Shown here in pieces: positions 1 through 11,160 of a stretch of DNA of 64,000 nucleotides. Within the stretch, counting starts at the first letter, position 1; the number at the start of each line of letters is the position of its first letter. Source of the DNA: Raphanus sativus (Eukaryota; Streptophyta; Magnoliopsida; Brassicales; Brassicaceae). The stretch covers positions 38,271,848-38,335,847 of the forward strand of contig NC_079512.1 of assembly GCF_000801105.2 (NCBI RefSeq). Reading direction: 5' to 3'. Made by a program: the position numbers and the translations under genes. The notes beneath the pieces are model-generated. The model did not search any database and was not told where the DNA came from. It worked only from the letters and a program-made list of their open reading frames with translations.

Positions 1-789
1 CAGCTTCGGTTAAAGACGAGACATCAACTAAAGTACATGGGAACTGAGCGTATCTCAAATAGAGATAATGGATATGTGGTGCCTCAATAACTTTTGGCCC
101 CGTAACCGAACTGCTCCGCTCTACTACTACTACTGTTCTCAGACGCAGTGATCTGCTTAGATCAAGATAAATTAGTTCATGGCAATTATTCAATGTTAAG
201 CTCTCGAGAACGGGACAACCAGATAGAATCTTAGCCATAGATTCATCAGAGACACTACATCTAGTCAAGGAAAGGTTCTTGAGAGATGTCCAAGACACTG
301 AGCATTTGGAAGACATATCACAGTACTTTAAGGTGAGTTGCTTGAGAGAAGAGTCGACGTAGAAGAAGTCAGGAAAACTATACTTGACAAGCAAGAAAGA
401 CAGGACCATATTCTCAACGTGCCTGGACATGACGAGCTCTAGCCACTTGTCGATGTGGGGAACATCGTGGTTCTTGTCGCTTTTGAGGTGGAAGTGCAAC
501 ATCCTGGGAGCGGTGTATCCAGTTGGGGTTTGGTTAATCCAAGCGTCGTTAAGTATAGAGCTGTTGAAGGAGAGGGAAGGTGTATCACACCATACATGCC
601 TCCACCGTTTTGACAAGAGAGAAGTTCTGATGGCGTATTTGGTTGGAATATAGGCGAAGATATGTTGAAGGATCACATCAGGTAGACCGCTGATTTTATC
701 TCCTTTCCCTTTAAGCCGCGGTCACGGTCACTACCACCGTGGGAGCGGCTACGGACTCTTCTAGCGGCGGGTGTACTCTCTTCCGCCAT
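1..789 (-). pseudogene. F-box/LRR gene, copy 1 (frameshifted, runs off the left edge)
   Basis: This is the 5' part of an F-box/leucine-rich-repeat gene reading leftward. It begins with MAEES at 789 and its 3' exons lie outside the window. Intact family members would be substrate adaptors of SCF ubiquitin ligases. It is nearly identical to copy 3 (5445-6323) over most of its length. One base is missing near 716-719 compared with copies 2 and 3: the CGCCGGCTTA of copy 2 is CGCGGCTTA here. The deletion throws the frame into a stop just before the F-box motif LPDVILQHI. After that point the original frame stays open to the window edge. I call it a pseudogene, though a sequencing error would explain a single missing base equally well. 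Confidence 0.75.
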
Positions 790-925
790 ATCAACAATAA
801 CTTAACAATTTTTTAAGGGTTTACTCTCTATTAGGGTAACCTTTTTTTTCTTACAAAACAGCTTTTACCACTCGCATCACTATAGGCTTTTACCGAGAAT
901 ACGACTCAGCCCAGAAGATAGACCG

Positions 926-1050
926 CATTACGACTTTGACACTTCTAAGGTAAAGAGTCTCGGGCTCCAGTTCAAGTCCCTTGATGAAATATTTGTTGAG
1001 CAAGGCTATTTATCTCATCTTGCGCCTCTTAACTTCACAATAAAGTGTTG
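926..1050 (+). pseudogene. C-terminal fragment of a TKPR1/DRL1-like NAD(P)H reductase, scrap 1
   Basis: The + strand encodes HYDFDTSKVKSLGLQFKSLD followed by a VEQGYL-like tail. This resembles the C-terminus of dihydroflavonol reductase-like tetraketide pyrone reductases (TKPR1/DRL1, sporopollenin pathway). No Rossmann-fold start and no upstream exons are nearby, so only the last exon remains. A second scrap occurs at 2986-3091 in the same position relative to the next F-box copy, so the scrap was duplicated together with the F-box unit. In Arabidopsis I recall TKPR1 as At4g35420, next to the AP-1 sigma gene At4g35410. That fits the AP-1 sigma gene found at 6.6 kb. Confidence 0.6.
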
Positions 1051-1199
1051 ACAAAAAGTAAAGAAGAATGATCTTTTAATAATATCAAGAAGAAAACTCA
1101 GGAGTGTATAATCCTAATTGATCCAAAATAAGTAAATAAAAGTTGATCTTCAAAAGTGATTCAACGTAACAATACTCAATAAGAGTCAAAGACTAAACC

Positions 1200-2774
1200 C
1201 TATGATTCACCACTAGTCTGTTCTGAGAAGGCAATGGAGACTTTGTTGTTGCGAGAAAGTGTTCGAATCATCTTTTTGAACATACGGTAACGATCGTCCA
1301 ATACTAAGAACATCTTGTCTAATGTCTCTGTGTTTTTAAGCACAAGTTCCACGTACATAGCCAAGTGCTTTGACACTTCATCCCAATGGACCGCTACTTT
1401 TGATCTCCGACACAACTGAACACTTAAGCCTTGGCATGCCAAACAGTCGTAAAGATGCTTTTCCTGTAGAAACATTAAATAAATAAATATATATATATAT
1501 TATATATATATATATATATTATGGTTCTTGGATTCAGATAATAGATAGAACATCAAAATAATATTAAAAAAAAAGTTAGATATATACCAGTTTTATGTCG
1601 CAAGGGATTGTGTGTAATGTTAGCTTCTTTAAATGAGTTCTGTAACACCCTTTTTAGACCAAGAATAACATACTGAAAGATCCTTGTCTTAAGTTTCAAT
1701 GATTTGACCTTGAACATCGGAAATGGAACACCACGACGCTCGGCAAAAGATAAAACCTAACATAAAGAATCAGTGATCAGAAACCTTATAGGCCTAATGC
1801 AAACTAATTAATAAACCAACTGATCTAGGCCATTAGAGAATATGCCATCGTATACCTGGAGAAGGTTTGTTCCAAAAGTAAGCTTCTCTACATGCTGTAG
1901 CTTTTCGAGCATATTCATCACCTCGGCTTGAAGAAAAGTACTATCACTGGATGTTACTTTTCCTTTCGTGTTCGTGCTAACGCAAAAGTTGACATTAGCT
2001 TCGGTTAAAGACGAGACATCAACTAAAGTACATGGGAACCAAGAGTATCTCAAATAGAGATAATGTATATGGGGTGCGTCAATATCTTTTGGCCCGTATT
2101 CCAACTGTTGCGCTCTACTACTAGTGTTCTCAAACACGGTGATCTGCTAAGATCAAGATTACTTAGTTCATCGCACGATTCAATGTTAAGCTCTCGAGAA
2201 CGGGACAGCCAGATAGAATCTTAGCCATAGATTCATCAGAGACACCACATTCAACCAAGGACAGGTTCTTGAGAGATGTCCAAGACACGGAGCATTCGGG
2301 AGACATATCACAGTATTTTAAGGTGAGTTGCTTGAGAGAGGAGCTAACGTAGAAGAAATCAGGAAAACTATACTCTTCAAGCCAGAAAGACAGGGACATA
2401 TTCTCCACGCGCCGGGACATGATGAGCTCTAGCCACTTGTCGATGTGGGGAACATCGTGCTTCTTGGCGCTTTCGAGGTGAAAGTGCATCATCTTGGGAG
2501 CGGTGTAGAAAGCTGGGGTTTGGTTAATCCAAGCGTTGTTAAGTGTAGAGCTGTTGAATGAGAGGGAAGGTGTGTCACACCATACATTTCTCCATCGCTT
2601 TGACAAGAGTGAAGTTCTGATGGAGTATTTGGTTGGAATAAAAGTGAGGATATGTTGAAGGATCACATCAGGTAGACGGCTGATTGTATCTCCTTTCACT
2701 CTAAGCCGGCGATCACCACCGTGGGAGCGGCGGCTACGGACTCTTCTAGCGGCGGTGGCGCTCTCTTCCGCCAT
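1200..2774 (-). pseudogene. F-box/LRR gene, copy 2 (three exons, two frameshifts)
   Basis: Three exons can be read: 2774-1856 (F-box plus leucine-rich repeats), 1756-1588 and 1463-1200 (C-terminal segment with LVLKNTETLDKM and NNKVSIAF, typical of plant F-box/LRR proteins). The F-box is visible as LPDVILQHILTFIPTKYSIR about 20-30 residues in. Two lesions separate it from copy 3. One base is lost near 2165, producing a stop after ESLTLNRAMN. Five bases are lost in exon 2 near 1640, where copy 3 reads NSHDLKK. An upstream in-frame ATG at 2819 exists, but copies 1 and 3 start at the position equivalent to 2774. The promoter region is homologous to those of copies 1 and 3. Confidence 0.75.
1486..1520. 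repeat. AT-rich microsatellite (TA)n
   Basis: An imperfect run of TA dinucleotides lies in the second intron of F-box copy 2. It is a simple sequence repeat with no other visible role. Confidence 0.85.
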
Positions 2775-2985
2775 TTCAACAATAACTTGAGATCTCTTAG
2801 GGTTTAGTCTTTTTGGCATCTTTAGGGTTTACTCTTTTACAGAACAGCTTTTAAAGCACGCATCCTATTGGCTGTTACCGACAATAACTCGGCCCAAAAG
2901 AGAAGGTGTGTCTTATAAAAGTAAGCTCTTTTATGTGGAGAAAAACACAAATATACGATGAAATAATCTTCTCTTTCAATAAATA

Positions 2986-3091
2986 CAGGTTTGAGAAGCT
3001 AAACAGGCTGCATTACGACTTTGACACTTCGAAGATAAAGAGTCTCGGGCTCAAATTCAAGTCCCTTGAAGAGATGTTCGATGACACCTAG
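2986..3091 (+). pseudogene. C-terminal fragment of a TKPR1/DRL1-like reductase, scrap 2
   Basis: The + strand reads KLNRLHYDFDTSKIKSLGLK, then FKSLEEMFDDT and a stop. This is the same reductase C-terminus as at 926-1050, and it is slightly longer upstream. It lies immediately upstream of the divergently oriented F-box copy 2, exactly as scrap 1 does for copy 1. No equivalent scrap is visible upstream of copy 3. The fragment cannot encode a working reductase, because the nucleotide-binding and catalytic parts are absent. Confidence 0.6.
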
Positions 3092-3286
3092 TTAAATTAA
3101 TATTTTGATATTTTATACATTTGAATAACTATGTGTAATTCTATAATTTATGTTAAGTAGCACGCTCTTCTCTAGAGAGTAGAGAGGATAGAGTGTTAAA
3201 GAAAAGCCATGAATAGATAATCACAATTGATCCAATACATAAAATAAAAGTTCATCAGGAACTAAACCCTATGATTCACCATGAGT

Positions 3287-6200
3287 CTAATTTGCTAAGG
3301 CAATGGAGACTTTGTTGTAACGAGAAAGTTTTTGAATCATCTTTTTGAACTTATGGTATTGCTTGTCCAAGACTAGGAACATGTTCTCTAATGTCTTTGT
3401 GTTTTTAAGCACAAGTACGACGAGTGAAGTCAAGCGCTTTGCCTTAATATCCCTACGGACCGCATCTTTTGATCTCCGGGACAACTGAGCCATATTGAAG
3501 AGACAAGCTGTTTTGCCTGTAAAGCAAGAAAAATAAAAACATATGGGGTTTTTGGATATATTCCGATGATAGTTAGAACGTCAAACGATATATAAAGAGG
3601 TTTATCGTAAGATAGATATATACCGGTTTGGTTTTGCAATGGATTGTGTGTACTGTTAGCTTCTTTAAATCATGCGAGTTTTGTAACACCCCTTTTATGC
3701 CAGGAATAACATAATGAAAGATCCTTGTCTTAAGTGTCAATGCTTTGACCTCAAACATTGGAAAAGGAACACCACGAAGCTGGGCAACAGATAAAACCTA
3801 ACACAAAGAATCATTGATCAGAAATCTTACAAGAAAACAAAAGCCTAATGCAAACTAATGAATCCACCGACAAAAAGTTTATGAAATCAATTTTCCAAGG
3901 CAATTAGAGACATTGACTTTGGACCCTAAAATTTTTGAAGTTTTTTTGCATAGACATATTTATAATAATGGAAAAAAAACAAATTTTACTAAAATTCTTA
4001 AGAAATATTTCAAACCCCTAGAATTGGGTCCTGATTAGAAAATATACAAGAATGGGGCTAATGTGAAATAAGTGGTGGAGTCATTAGAGTTCGCCCTAGA
4101 GAGAAACTCTCTCAAGCCCGCATACCAAGGCGCCGTTCCGATGGATCTTCCCAGCTCCAACCACGCCGCTCTTCCCTCCTCTCTCTGAATCAGCTCTGTT
4201 TCTCTCCATGGCCAAGATGATGACTACTTCTCCGTCTTGTCTCAGGCCTCCTCCAGATCCGCCGCCGCCGTTGTTCCTTTGCTTGATGCAGCCTTGCTCC
4301 TCCTCCGTTAAGATGTTGGTGACAGCTCTTCCACTTCCTTCACAGCCCAGGCCTCCTCCAGATCCGCCACGTCCAAGCACTTTCCGGTTGAAACTCCCTC
4401 CCGTCAAGCCACCAGAACCTCCAGATCCACCAGACGCCTCCGTCAGCCTCGTTCTTCTTAGAATCTTCGTTAATTTCTCCAGCTCTTCTCCACAAGTTAC
4501 TCAAATCCTAGATTATATGTTTAATCTTTCAAGGGATTCAAGTAAGCTCAGTGATGGTGCTGTTGCTCTTGTGTTCACTGGTGACATTATCTTTGTCTAC
4601 TGGCGTTCTTTTCCTGTGGTATACAGGTTGTATCAAGCGTTCTTTTCCTGTGGTATACAGGTTGCATCTTTATCAGCTCGGAAATGGTCTTCTCACAGAT
4701 CTTATTCAAGCCTTCCTTTTATCCATCCGCTTATAGACGTCCAGGTTCACCTTAGCTCCTTGCTCTCTGGTCATCCTTATTCTTTTGAATGGGATGCAAT
4801 GCTAGATGTGTTGGTGATTCCGGCTTTAGTTGGTAATGTACTGATGGACTCAGTGTCCTTTGGCTTTATCTTTGTGTCTCCTAGTGGTTTTTATGTTGTG
4901 GTTATACAACTCTTCACTGCAGTATGCAGTCCTATTATTGTATTCAACCTGGTTTGTGGTGCAGCGTATGTGTCTTTCTCCTTTTGGTGGCAGTTGAAAG
5001 AGAAAATCATTGGGATGTGTTACTTGGTGAATATGGTTATGGCGGGTATTGATTGCCCGCTTGGCTCTTGTTTGGAGCAGTCTCTTTTCCCAATAATACT
5101 TCATTTATGGAGTGGATGGGATGAACATGTGTGGCTGGTATTGCAAGGATTCTCCTCTCGGCTAACACTCTTCCCTGCCTTTAGTGCAGTGGTTGTGACT
5201 CTTAGGGTTACACGAGATGCAATCTTTCAAGAAACTTATGAAACTGCTGTGATGCGATTTCTAATGTTTACTTGTTGTGATCTGTATTTTCATTTTATCT
5301 TATGTTTTAGCTGTTTCGTACTCTATTTGGCTCTTGTAGCTTTGTTGTACTCTCCTTTCATGGAGGTTAAACTCTTCTAAGTTCAATACAAGTTGGTTTG
5401 ATCAAAAAAAAAAATACAAGAATGGGGCCAAAACGTATATATACCTGAAGAAGGTTTCCTCCAAAAGTAAGTTTCTCAACATGCTGTAGCTTTTCTAGCA
5501 TATTCATCACCTTATCACTGTAGGTTATTACTTCATTCGTGTCGACATCAGCTTCGGTTAAAGACGAGACATCAACTAAAGTACATGGGAACTGAGCGTA
5601 TCTCAAATAGAGATAATGGATATGTGGTGCCTCAATAACTTTTGGCCCCGTAACCGAACTGCTCCGCTCTACTACTACTACTGTTCTCAGACGCAGTGAT
5701 CTGCTAAGATCAAGATAACTTAGTCCATGGCAGCGATTCAGTGTTAAGCTCTCGAGAACGGGACAGCCAGATAGAATCTTAGCCATAGATTCATCAGAGA
5801 CACTACATCTAACCAAGGACAGTTTCTTGAGAGATGTCCAAGACACTGAGCACTCAGGAGACATATCACAGTACTTTAAGGTGAGTTGCTTGAGAGAAGG
5901 GTTGACGTAGAAGAAGTCAGGAAAACTATACTTGAGAAGCAAGAAAGACAGGACCATATTCTCAACGTGCCGGGACATGACGAACTCTAGCCACTTGTCT
6001 ATGTGGGGAGCATCGTGCTTCTTGTCGCTTTTGAGGTGAAAGTGCATCATCTTGGGAGCGGTGTAGCCGGTTGGTGTTTGGTTAATCCAATCGTCGTTAA
6101 GTATAGAGCTGTTGAAGGAGAGGGAAGGTGTGTCACACCATACACGTCTCCACCGTTTTGACAAGAGAGAAGTTCTGATGGCGTATTTGGTTGGAATATA

Positions 6201-6323
6201 GGTGAAGATATGTTGGAGGATCACATCAGGTAGACCGCTGATTGTGTCTACAACAGCACCATCACCACCGTGGCAGTGGCGGCTACGGACTCTTCTAGCG
6301 GCGGTGGCGCTCACGTCCGCCAT
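3287..6323 (-). pseudogene. F-box/LRR gene, copy 3, split by a retroposon in intron 1
   Basis: Exon 1 (6323-5445) encodes 293 codons: an N-terminal Arg-rich stretch, an F-box near residues 22-62 (GLPDVILQHIFTYIPTKYAI) and leucine-rich repeats (LKQLTLKYCDMSPECSVSWT). Exon 2 is at 3797-3624 and exon 3 at 3516-3287. Intron 1 has grown to 1.65 kb because a retroposon (4059-5413) landed in it. Compared with copy 2, exon 3 has lost 34 bases at its start. Joining the exons therefore leaves the conserved C-terminal frame (LVLKNTKTLENM, KVSIAL) and adds an unrelated short tail. The F-box and LRR parts are intact, so a truncated adaptor protein remains possible. An alternative acceptor could also restore the frame. 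Confidence 0.7.
4059..5413 (+). mobile_element. Non-autonomous LINE-type retroposon inside an F-box intron
   Basis: The insert is flanked by perfect 15-bp direct repeats, ATACAAGAATGGGGC at 4044-4058 and 5414-5428. It ends in an A-run (5404-5414) preceded by GTTTGATC. These are marks of target-primed retrotransposition. It is 1355 bp long. A 390-codon frame at 4208-5380 begins proline-rich (PPPDPPPP) and ends in hydrophobic stretches. It has no reverse transcriptase, endonuclease or zinc-knuckle motif, so the element could move only with help from a LINE. A 34-bp direct duplication starts at 4603 and 4637. The orientation is opposite to the host F-box gene. A retrocopy of an unknown transcript is the alternative. 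Confidence 0.75.
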
Positions 6324-6640
6324 ATCAAACTATAACTTGCGGTTCTCTTAGGGTTTTACTATGTTTATTACAAAACATCTTTTTAAAACACGCATCCTAT
6401 TAGCTCTTGTCTACAGTTATGAGGCCCAAAATACTACGTATCTTATAAAACAAACTCTTTTTTTTTTGTTAAATTTATAAAAAAAAATAAACACTTATTC
6501 GATCAAAAACATATTCTCACATCCACACTTCTTCAGTCATTAGGAGATATAAAAAAAAAAAGATTGTCAGAACATTTAACTTAGCAGCCAGGGGCGCAGG
6601 AACACATGTATGGAAGACGCAAGTAGAAGAGTGAAAGAAA
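6324..6640. promoter_or_regulatory. F-box copy 3 upstream region, and 3' flank of the AP-1 sigma gene
   Basis: The first roughly 130 bases resemble the upstream regions of the other two F-box copies (compare 2830-2890 and 840-910), so all three share one duplicated promoter. The rest is the AT-rich 3' flank of the AP-1 sigma gene. No other gene is visible. Confidence 0.45.
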
Positions 6641-7796
6641 CTATTTAGTAGCCTGAGCGATGATATTGCTTATGGAACCAGCTTCCTCTTTTGCCGCTTC
6701 CACCATTTGATCCTTCAAGAAACAAAACAGACAGAGAATATTATATGTCGAGACAAATCCAATACAAGACTAATCTTGTCATGTCCATGTTGTTTTACAA
6801 AAAAGAATTAGAAAGACAGGTTACCTGAGCAGATATAATCCTGGCTACAGTCTTCTTGCTTGACTCCTGGAGCTCCCCGGCAATCAAAAGTTCATCCAAT
6901 ATGTAATACGCCTAAGGAAGTAACAGAAAGTGTCAGCGAATTAAGAAACCAAGTGTTGAGTAGTAATGACAGAGTAGTGGAGTGTTTGTGGTAAATAGTA
7001 TTTAATTCACCTTGTGGAAGTTAAAAATCAAATCGAGTTCACACACCTGAAAAGACCAAAGATTAAAACTCATAAGAAGTGGAAGCAGAGGTTATATGCC
7101 AACGTAGGTGATTTTTTTGTAACTGACTCACACTTCCGAAATAGCGGTCGAGAATCTCAACGTAGTGATGAATGATCTCGAGGACCTCCAGCTCGTTATC
7201 CTCCGCATCAATACACATACAGAAGTAGAGACTCGCGTATCTTTTGTAGACGACTTTGTAGCCTCTCCACTCAACGAAATTGCAGAGCTTGGGACCTCGA
7301 TTCAGAATCACTCCACTGAGCTCACGTATAACCTACACCAAAACATCATATTTTTCCAATGTTTTTAAGATGAATGCATCAGAGACTAATTTAAAGAACC
7401 CCTGTTACCTTAGATCTTTCCTTCTGCGTATAAGGGGAGTACCATTTGGTGAGCCTAACTTTTCCTTGGCGGCTTACAAGAAGCACGAAATGTATCTGCG
7501 AAAACAAACACACACAAACATTACACCAAAAGATTTCACCTTTGATTGTTCATTTGATCCAAATAAATGATTAAAGTAATCAAGGAGGATCGAGCAGACG
7601 AAATCAAACCCAGAAGCTAAGCATATGAGGAAATATCAACAATTTTCATATAAAGGTACAGACTTTGAAGTAAATTATGCAATTCTCAGAGATCCAAAGC
7701 AGAATAAAGTTATGACATCAGACAATCGTCGGATCAAAAGCTAATAAACGATTCGAGGAACAAAGTGATTGTAAAAAAGTGCAGATCTTTTACCAT
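6641..7796 (-). CDS. AP19-2: AP-1 clathrin adaptor complex sigma subunit (AP19-2-like)
   Basis: This is the small sigma subunit of the AP-1 adaptor, which builds clathrin-coated vesicles at the trans-Golgi network. Six coding exons can be read: the ATG alone at 7796-7794, then 7495-7409, 7332-7132, 7046-7011, 6911-6825 and 6712-6641. Joined, they give a protein of about 160 residues, the usual family length, containing [60 protein letters not shown] and a final IIAQATK. The first coding exon holds only the start codon, with the GT donor directly after it. The residues are nearly identical to Arabidopsis AP19 proteins. The paralogue AP19-1 is as similar in sequence; the neighbours (At4g35-type genes) favour AP19-2. 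Confidence 0.93.
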
Positions 7797-8519
7797 GATT
7801 TCGTAATTCGAAGACGGATGACAGCGAAAGAAGACGAATACGCTGATGAATGATCCGATCCGGTCCGGTCCGGTCCTCTGTTCTCTGTTCAAACAGGTCG
7901 AGTGCTATGGGGATATAATTGTCATTTAAGGTTATTCTAAGTGGAATGCATTTCGGGTCGGATCCATGGTCCGCGATCCGGACTCTTGATGTATGTATGT
8001 ACAATCATTTTTGTTTGATTCATGATCAAATTAATACATACATTATTACTCCTCCATTGCATAACAACAAACATGAAAATTTTCTAATTCATTATAATCT
8101 GAATTAATAACAAGTTCTACTACTTCTTCATCGCTGGTAAACAAAGAAAATGTCAATCATTTAGAAAATAATTTTAATTTTGGGTTTCCTTACAAATAGA
8201 ATAGGTTCATATGGATCACATATATAGTCGAAGCGAATCTTGACATAAATAATCACTGATGTTTCTTTTTTCAGGGAAAATAATCACTGATGTTTCGAAA
8301 TAAAATGGTTCACAGTCACATACGCAAGGATCTTGATATATATTTTCGAGTTTTATATAGGTCTTAATATCAAATTGCTTTTATATTTGTGTGTGTATAT
8401 ATTAACGTGCTTAATATGCAAAGGCAAGCCTATAGAAGATATTAACACAAACAATGGATAGAACTCTTGAAACTATTAGGAGAAATGAGAAAAGAGAATA
8501 TCTTCCTTAATCTTAGAAC
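7797..8519. other. Intergenic region upstream of the AP-1 sigma gene
   Basis: This is presumed promoter and 5' leader of the AP-1 sigma gene (up to about 8000), followed by AT-rich spacer. No protein or RNA gene is recognisable. A short C/G-rich repeat of ccggt units lies near 7858-7876. Confidence 0.4.
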
Positions 8520-8675
8520 CAGTGACGAATCTAGATTGATTTTCTAGACATCAAGGGGTGCACAACACTAGACCACCTCATCTAGCTGATTTCTGTGAAA
8601 TTTTACACGCAAATTAATATTAATAAAAGTATGTGGACTCATGCCACCATGGTTAATGTCTTGGCTTCGCCCCTG
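8520..8675. mobile_element. Short hAT-type MITE
   Basis: The ends are imperfect terminal inverted repeats, CAGTGACGAA on the left and CAGGGGCGAA on the right (read inward). An 8-bp target duplication CTTAGAAC occupies 8512-8519 and 8676-8683. The 8-bp duplication and the CAG...CTG ends are the hAT signature. At 156 bp it cannot code for a transposase, so it is a non-autonomous miniature element. Confidence 0.8.
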
Positions 8676-8683
8676 CTTAGAAC

Positions 8684-9514
8684 TGTGTACAATGTGAAGT
8701 AAATATACAAGTAATCCTCATTATATATATATAATATATATATATATACTTACAAATGTATCATAAGTGTTTATGTAGCATATGTACAATACAACTCGCT
8801 ATTCTTGATAGAAACTAAAACAGAGAAAGGATTAATGGACTATATATTATGAAGTTATGTGCACAAGTCTCTCTCACATAAGCTTGTAGAGTAGTACAGT
8901 ATATGTTTAGTTGAAAGTACACTCTCTAGAGAGAAGATATATTCGCTGCATGCAGGTTTCTCTTTTCTTTTTAGGGGGCTCAAGTTACAATGTGTATTTG
9001 GAGTTGACATCATAGAAAGTAGGGTTTTAGTTCTTCTCCCCAAATATTCTTTACCCTCCTTTGCCAGACAGTGGAAGTTCGAATTTATGACCAACATATT
9101 ATATACTGTACTAAATGTCTTGCCTGCAAACACAAAAATTAGAACATCTTATACCAGTAATCAAAGACTTAATATGAAACATCAATTGAACGAATATGAA
9201 CAAAAATCATTTTTCTTCTAACAATTCCTCGCCTAATAGAAGTTTATTAACTAGTATAACATGATATATATGTTAATTAGTGTATAACAACTAACTAGTC
9301 CAATCTATGTCACAAAATAATACTCCTCTGTTTAAAACGATTACACATTATATTCAAAATAAACAGCAAAGAAAAAGAAATTTAAGCTTTCGTTATCATT
9401 TCACACACCAGATTTGAAGGGAAAAAACAAACAAACCCTAGCTAGTATTCGCAACCGCTATGGCTAGTAGTCTGAAACCAAACTCAAAACGAAACAGAAA
9501 GTGTCACCAAAACG
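8684..9514. other. Intergenic region between the hAT MITE and AHL25-like gene
   Basis: This is AT-rich spacer with a (TA)n stretch at about 8724-8750. The part next to 9514 is the 3' UTR of the AHL gene. No other gene is supported; the short open frame at 8855-9133 has no recognisable domain. Confidence 0.4.
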
Positions 9515-10420
9515 CTAAAACGCAGGTCTAGTAACACCTCCACCATCTCCTCCTCCTCCGCCGCCGCCTCCGCCGCTCATACCAAACATATCTCCGCCGG
9601 AGAATTGAAAATTGTTCATATTCATTCCAAGATTATAGAAAGCAACCCCTCCGTTTCTACCTCCCATGTTCGACTCACACATCTGGGCCTCACTCCTTGT
9701 AACCTCCGACGACTGAGACGCCTCCGGTTGCGGCTGCTGTACTCCAGTGGTTCTTGGCGGTGGAGTTTCTTCCTCTTCCATCGGCAGCCTATCGTAAACT
9801 GCGTTTGCAAAGGACGCAGCCATCAAGACTACTGGCCCCGAAGCAATCAACGAGCCAGCCACATTCCCTCCGACAACCTGTCCTTGCCCTCCGGCTAGAT
9901 ACACTGTCAAACCTCCTGCTCCCGGCGGCGCAGGCGGTGGAAGCGCAGTCCCTGTCAAAGACAAAATCTCAAACCGACCATGCAGCGTAATCACACCGCC
10001 ACCCGTGGGAGCTGCCGGTTGCCGTATGGTGACGTTGGTGACCGCACCGGTAGCGCTTAAAATGCAAACTCCGCAGCCACGACGAGTGGCGTAGGTAGAA
10101 ACAGCTTCGGATATGTCCGAGCCGGAGGTAACTTCGAGGACGTGGGATCTTAGGACGTTAGGGCTATCTCTGGTGATGATCGTTGGAGGTTTGGGTTTGT
10201 TTTTGGACCCCGCGGGACGGCCACGTGGACGGCGTCCGGAGGAAGAGCCAGAGGCGGTTGCTGAGCTGGTTGCTCCACCGGTGGGAGTGGTTTCTCCTTT
10301 TGCTTCATCTGCTTCAGATCTGTTGAGTTCCATGTTGTTATGGTCAGGTGGGGTTCTGGAATCTTCAGGTCTCTGTAGATGCAGTTCTTGCCCTAGAAGA
10401 GGGTGCATATAACCTGACAT
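9515..10420 (-). CDS. AHL25: AT-hook motif nuclear-localized protein (AHL25/AGF1-like)
   Basis: An intronless 301-residue protein. It has one AT-hook ([17 protein letters not shown], near residue 60), which binds the minor groove of AT-rich DNA. A PPC/DUF296 domain follows (from about [20 protein letters not shown] to [16 protein letters not shown]), with the [10 protein letters not shown] core through which AHL proteins form trimers. The tail is glycine-rich and ends TRPAF. AHL proteins repress hypocotyl growth, and AGF1/AHL25 is known to bind a gibberellin 3-oxidase promoter. I chose ATG 10420 ([16 protein letters not shown]) because it matches the family start; the upstream in-frame codons are TTG and TTA. 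AHL19 is the nearest alternative identity. The order next to AP19-2 and BIG4-like genes supports AHL25 (At4g35390). Confidence 0.9.
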   Translation of the reverse strand: MSGYMHPLLGQELHLQRPEDSRTPPDHNNMELNRSEADEAKGETTPTGGATSSATASGSSSGRRPRGRPAGSKNKPKPPTIITRDSPNVLRSHVLEVTSGSDISEAVSTYATRRGCGVCILSATGAVTNVTIRQPAAPTGGGVITLHGRFEILSLTGTALPPPAPPGAGGLTVYLAGGQGQVVGGNVAGSLIASGPVVLMAASFANAVYDRLPMEEEETPPPRTTGVQQPQPEASQSSEVTRSEAQMCESNMGGRNGGVAFYNLGMNMNNFQFSGGDMFGMSGGGGGGGGGDGGGVTRPAF

Positions 10421-11160
10421 CGATAACAAAAGGAAATAACAAAAACAAGAAACTGCTGTTTGGTTTTTGGATTTTTTTGTTTATAGAGAGAGAGACAAAG
10501 ACAAGAGTCTAGACAGAAAATGTAAGTGGTTTGCCACTGAGAGTGTTTCAAAGAGTGAATTTGATTAAACTTGCATTAATGTTACGGACAAAACAAGAAG
10601 ACGACAATAGAGACACAAAACCCTACTGAATAGTGAGAGAAAGGGAGGGTCTACATATGTGAAAGAGGGTCGGTGAAATTTGTCTGGACCAGATCCAGAT
10701 CTTCATGTGAAGTAATGAATGAAACAAAGGGAAGAGAAAGGAGTAAAGCAAGAGCATCAAAAATACTATTCAAACACGGCTCTCTTCTTCATTATAATAT
10801 ACGTAAATATATTATTTTATATATGTGCTGAAAATAATATATGTATGTATAAGAGGGTTGGTGTAGTGACTTTTTCTCGAGGAGAGCAACAAGAAAGAAA
10901 AAACTAAAATAAGATGTTGACGACTGAAGAAGGAATTGATGGATTCTAATTTCTCAGGGAGACAAAAGAAAGATATGGAGAAGTGAATTACGGAGATACA
11001 GAGAAAGATATTGCATGTTGATCATTTTCCAAGATAAAGCTGAAGGCAAACAAGAAAAAGAAAACAAAGAGAGATTAAAGAAAATACCTTTTGTGACGGT
11101 GAAGGCATGGTTTGGTTATATGATGACTGTAGGTTTTTGTTCTGTAAAAGACAAAAGAAA
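10421..11160 (-). promoter_or_regulatory. Leader and promoter region of the AHL25-like gene
   Basis: Transcripts of this gene class usually have long leaders. A possible 5' leader exon ends near 11092, where CAAAAG is followed by the donor-like GTATTTTC. Possible acceptors (AACAG/CAG) lie just upstream of the start codon near 10452-10455, but they lack a pyrimidine tract. The putative leader exon contains an upstream ATG at 11108. This is inference; no TATA box was assigned. Confidence 0.3.

Noticed and set aside
384..653. 89-codon + strand frame
   Set aside because: Antisense to F-box copy 1; no domain.
4208..5380. 390-codon open frame as an ordinary host gene
   Set aside because: It lies wholly inside a retroposed insert with target duplication and A-tail and has no known domain, so it is described as part of the mobile element.
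6585..6605. hAT terminus (CAGGGGCGCAGG)
   Set aside because: Similar to the hAT ends but without a partner end or 8-bp duplication nearby.
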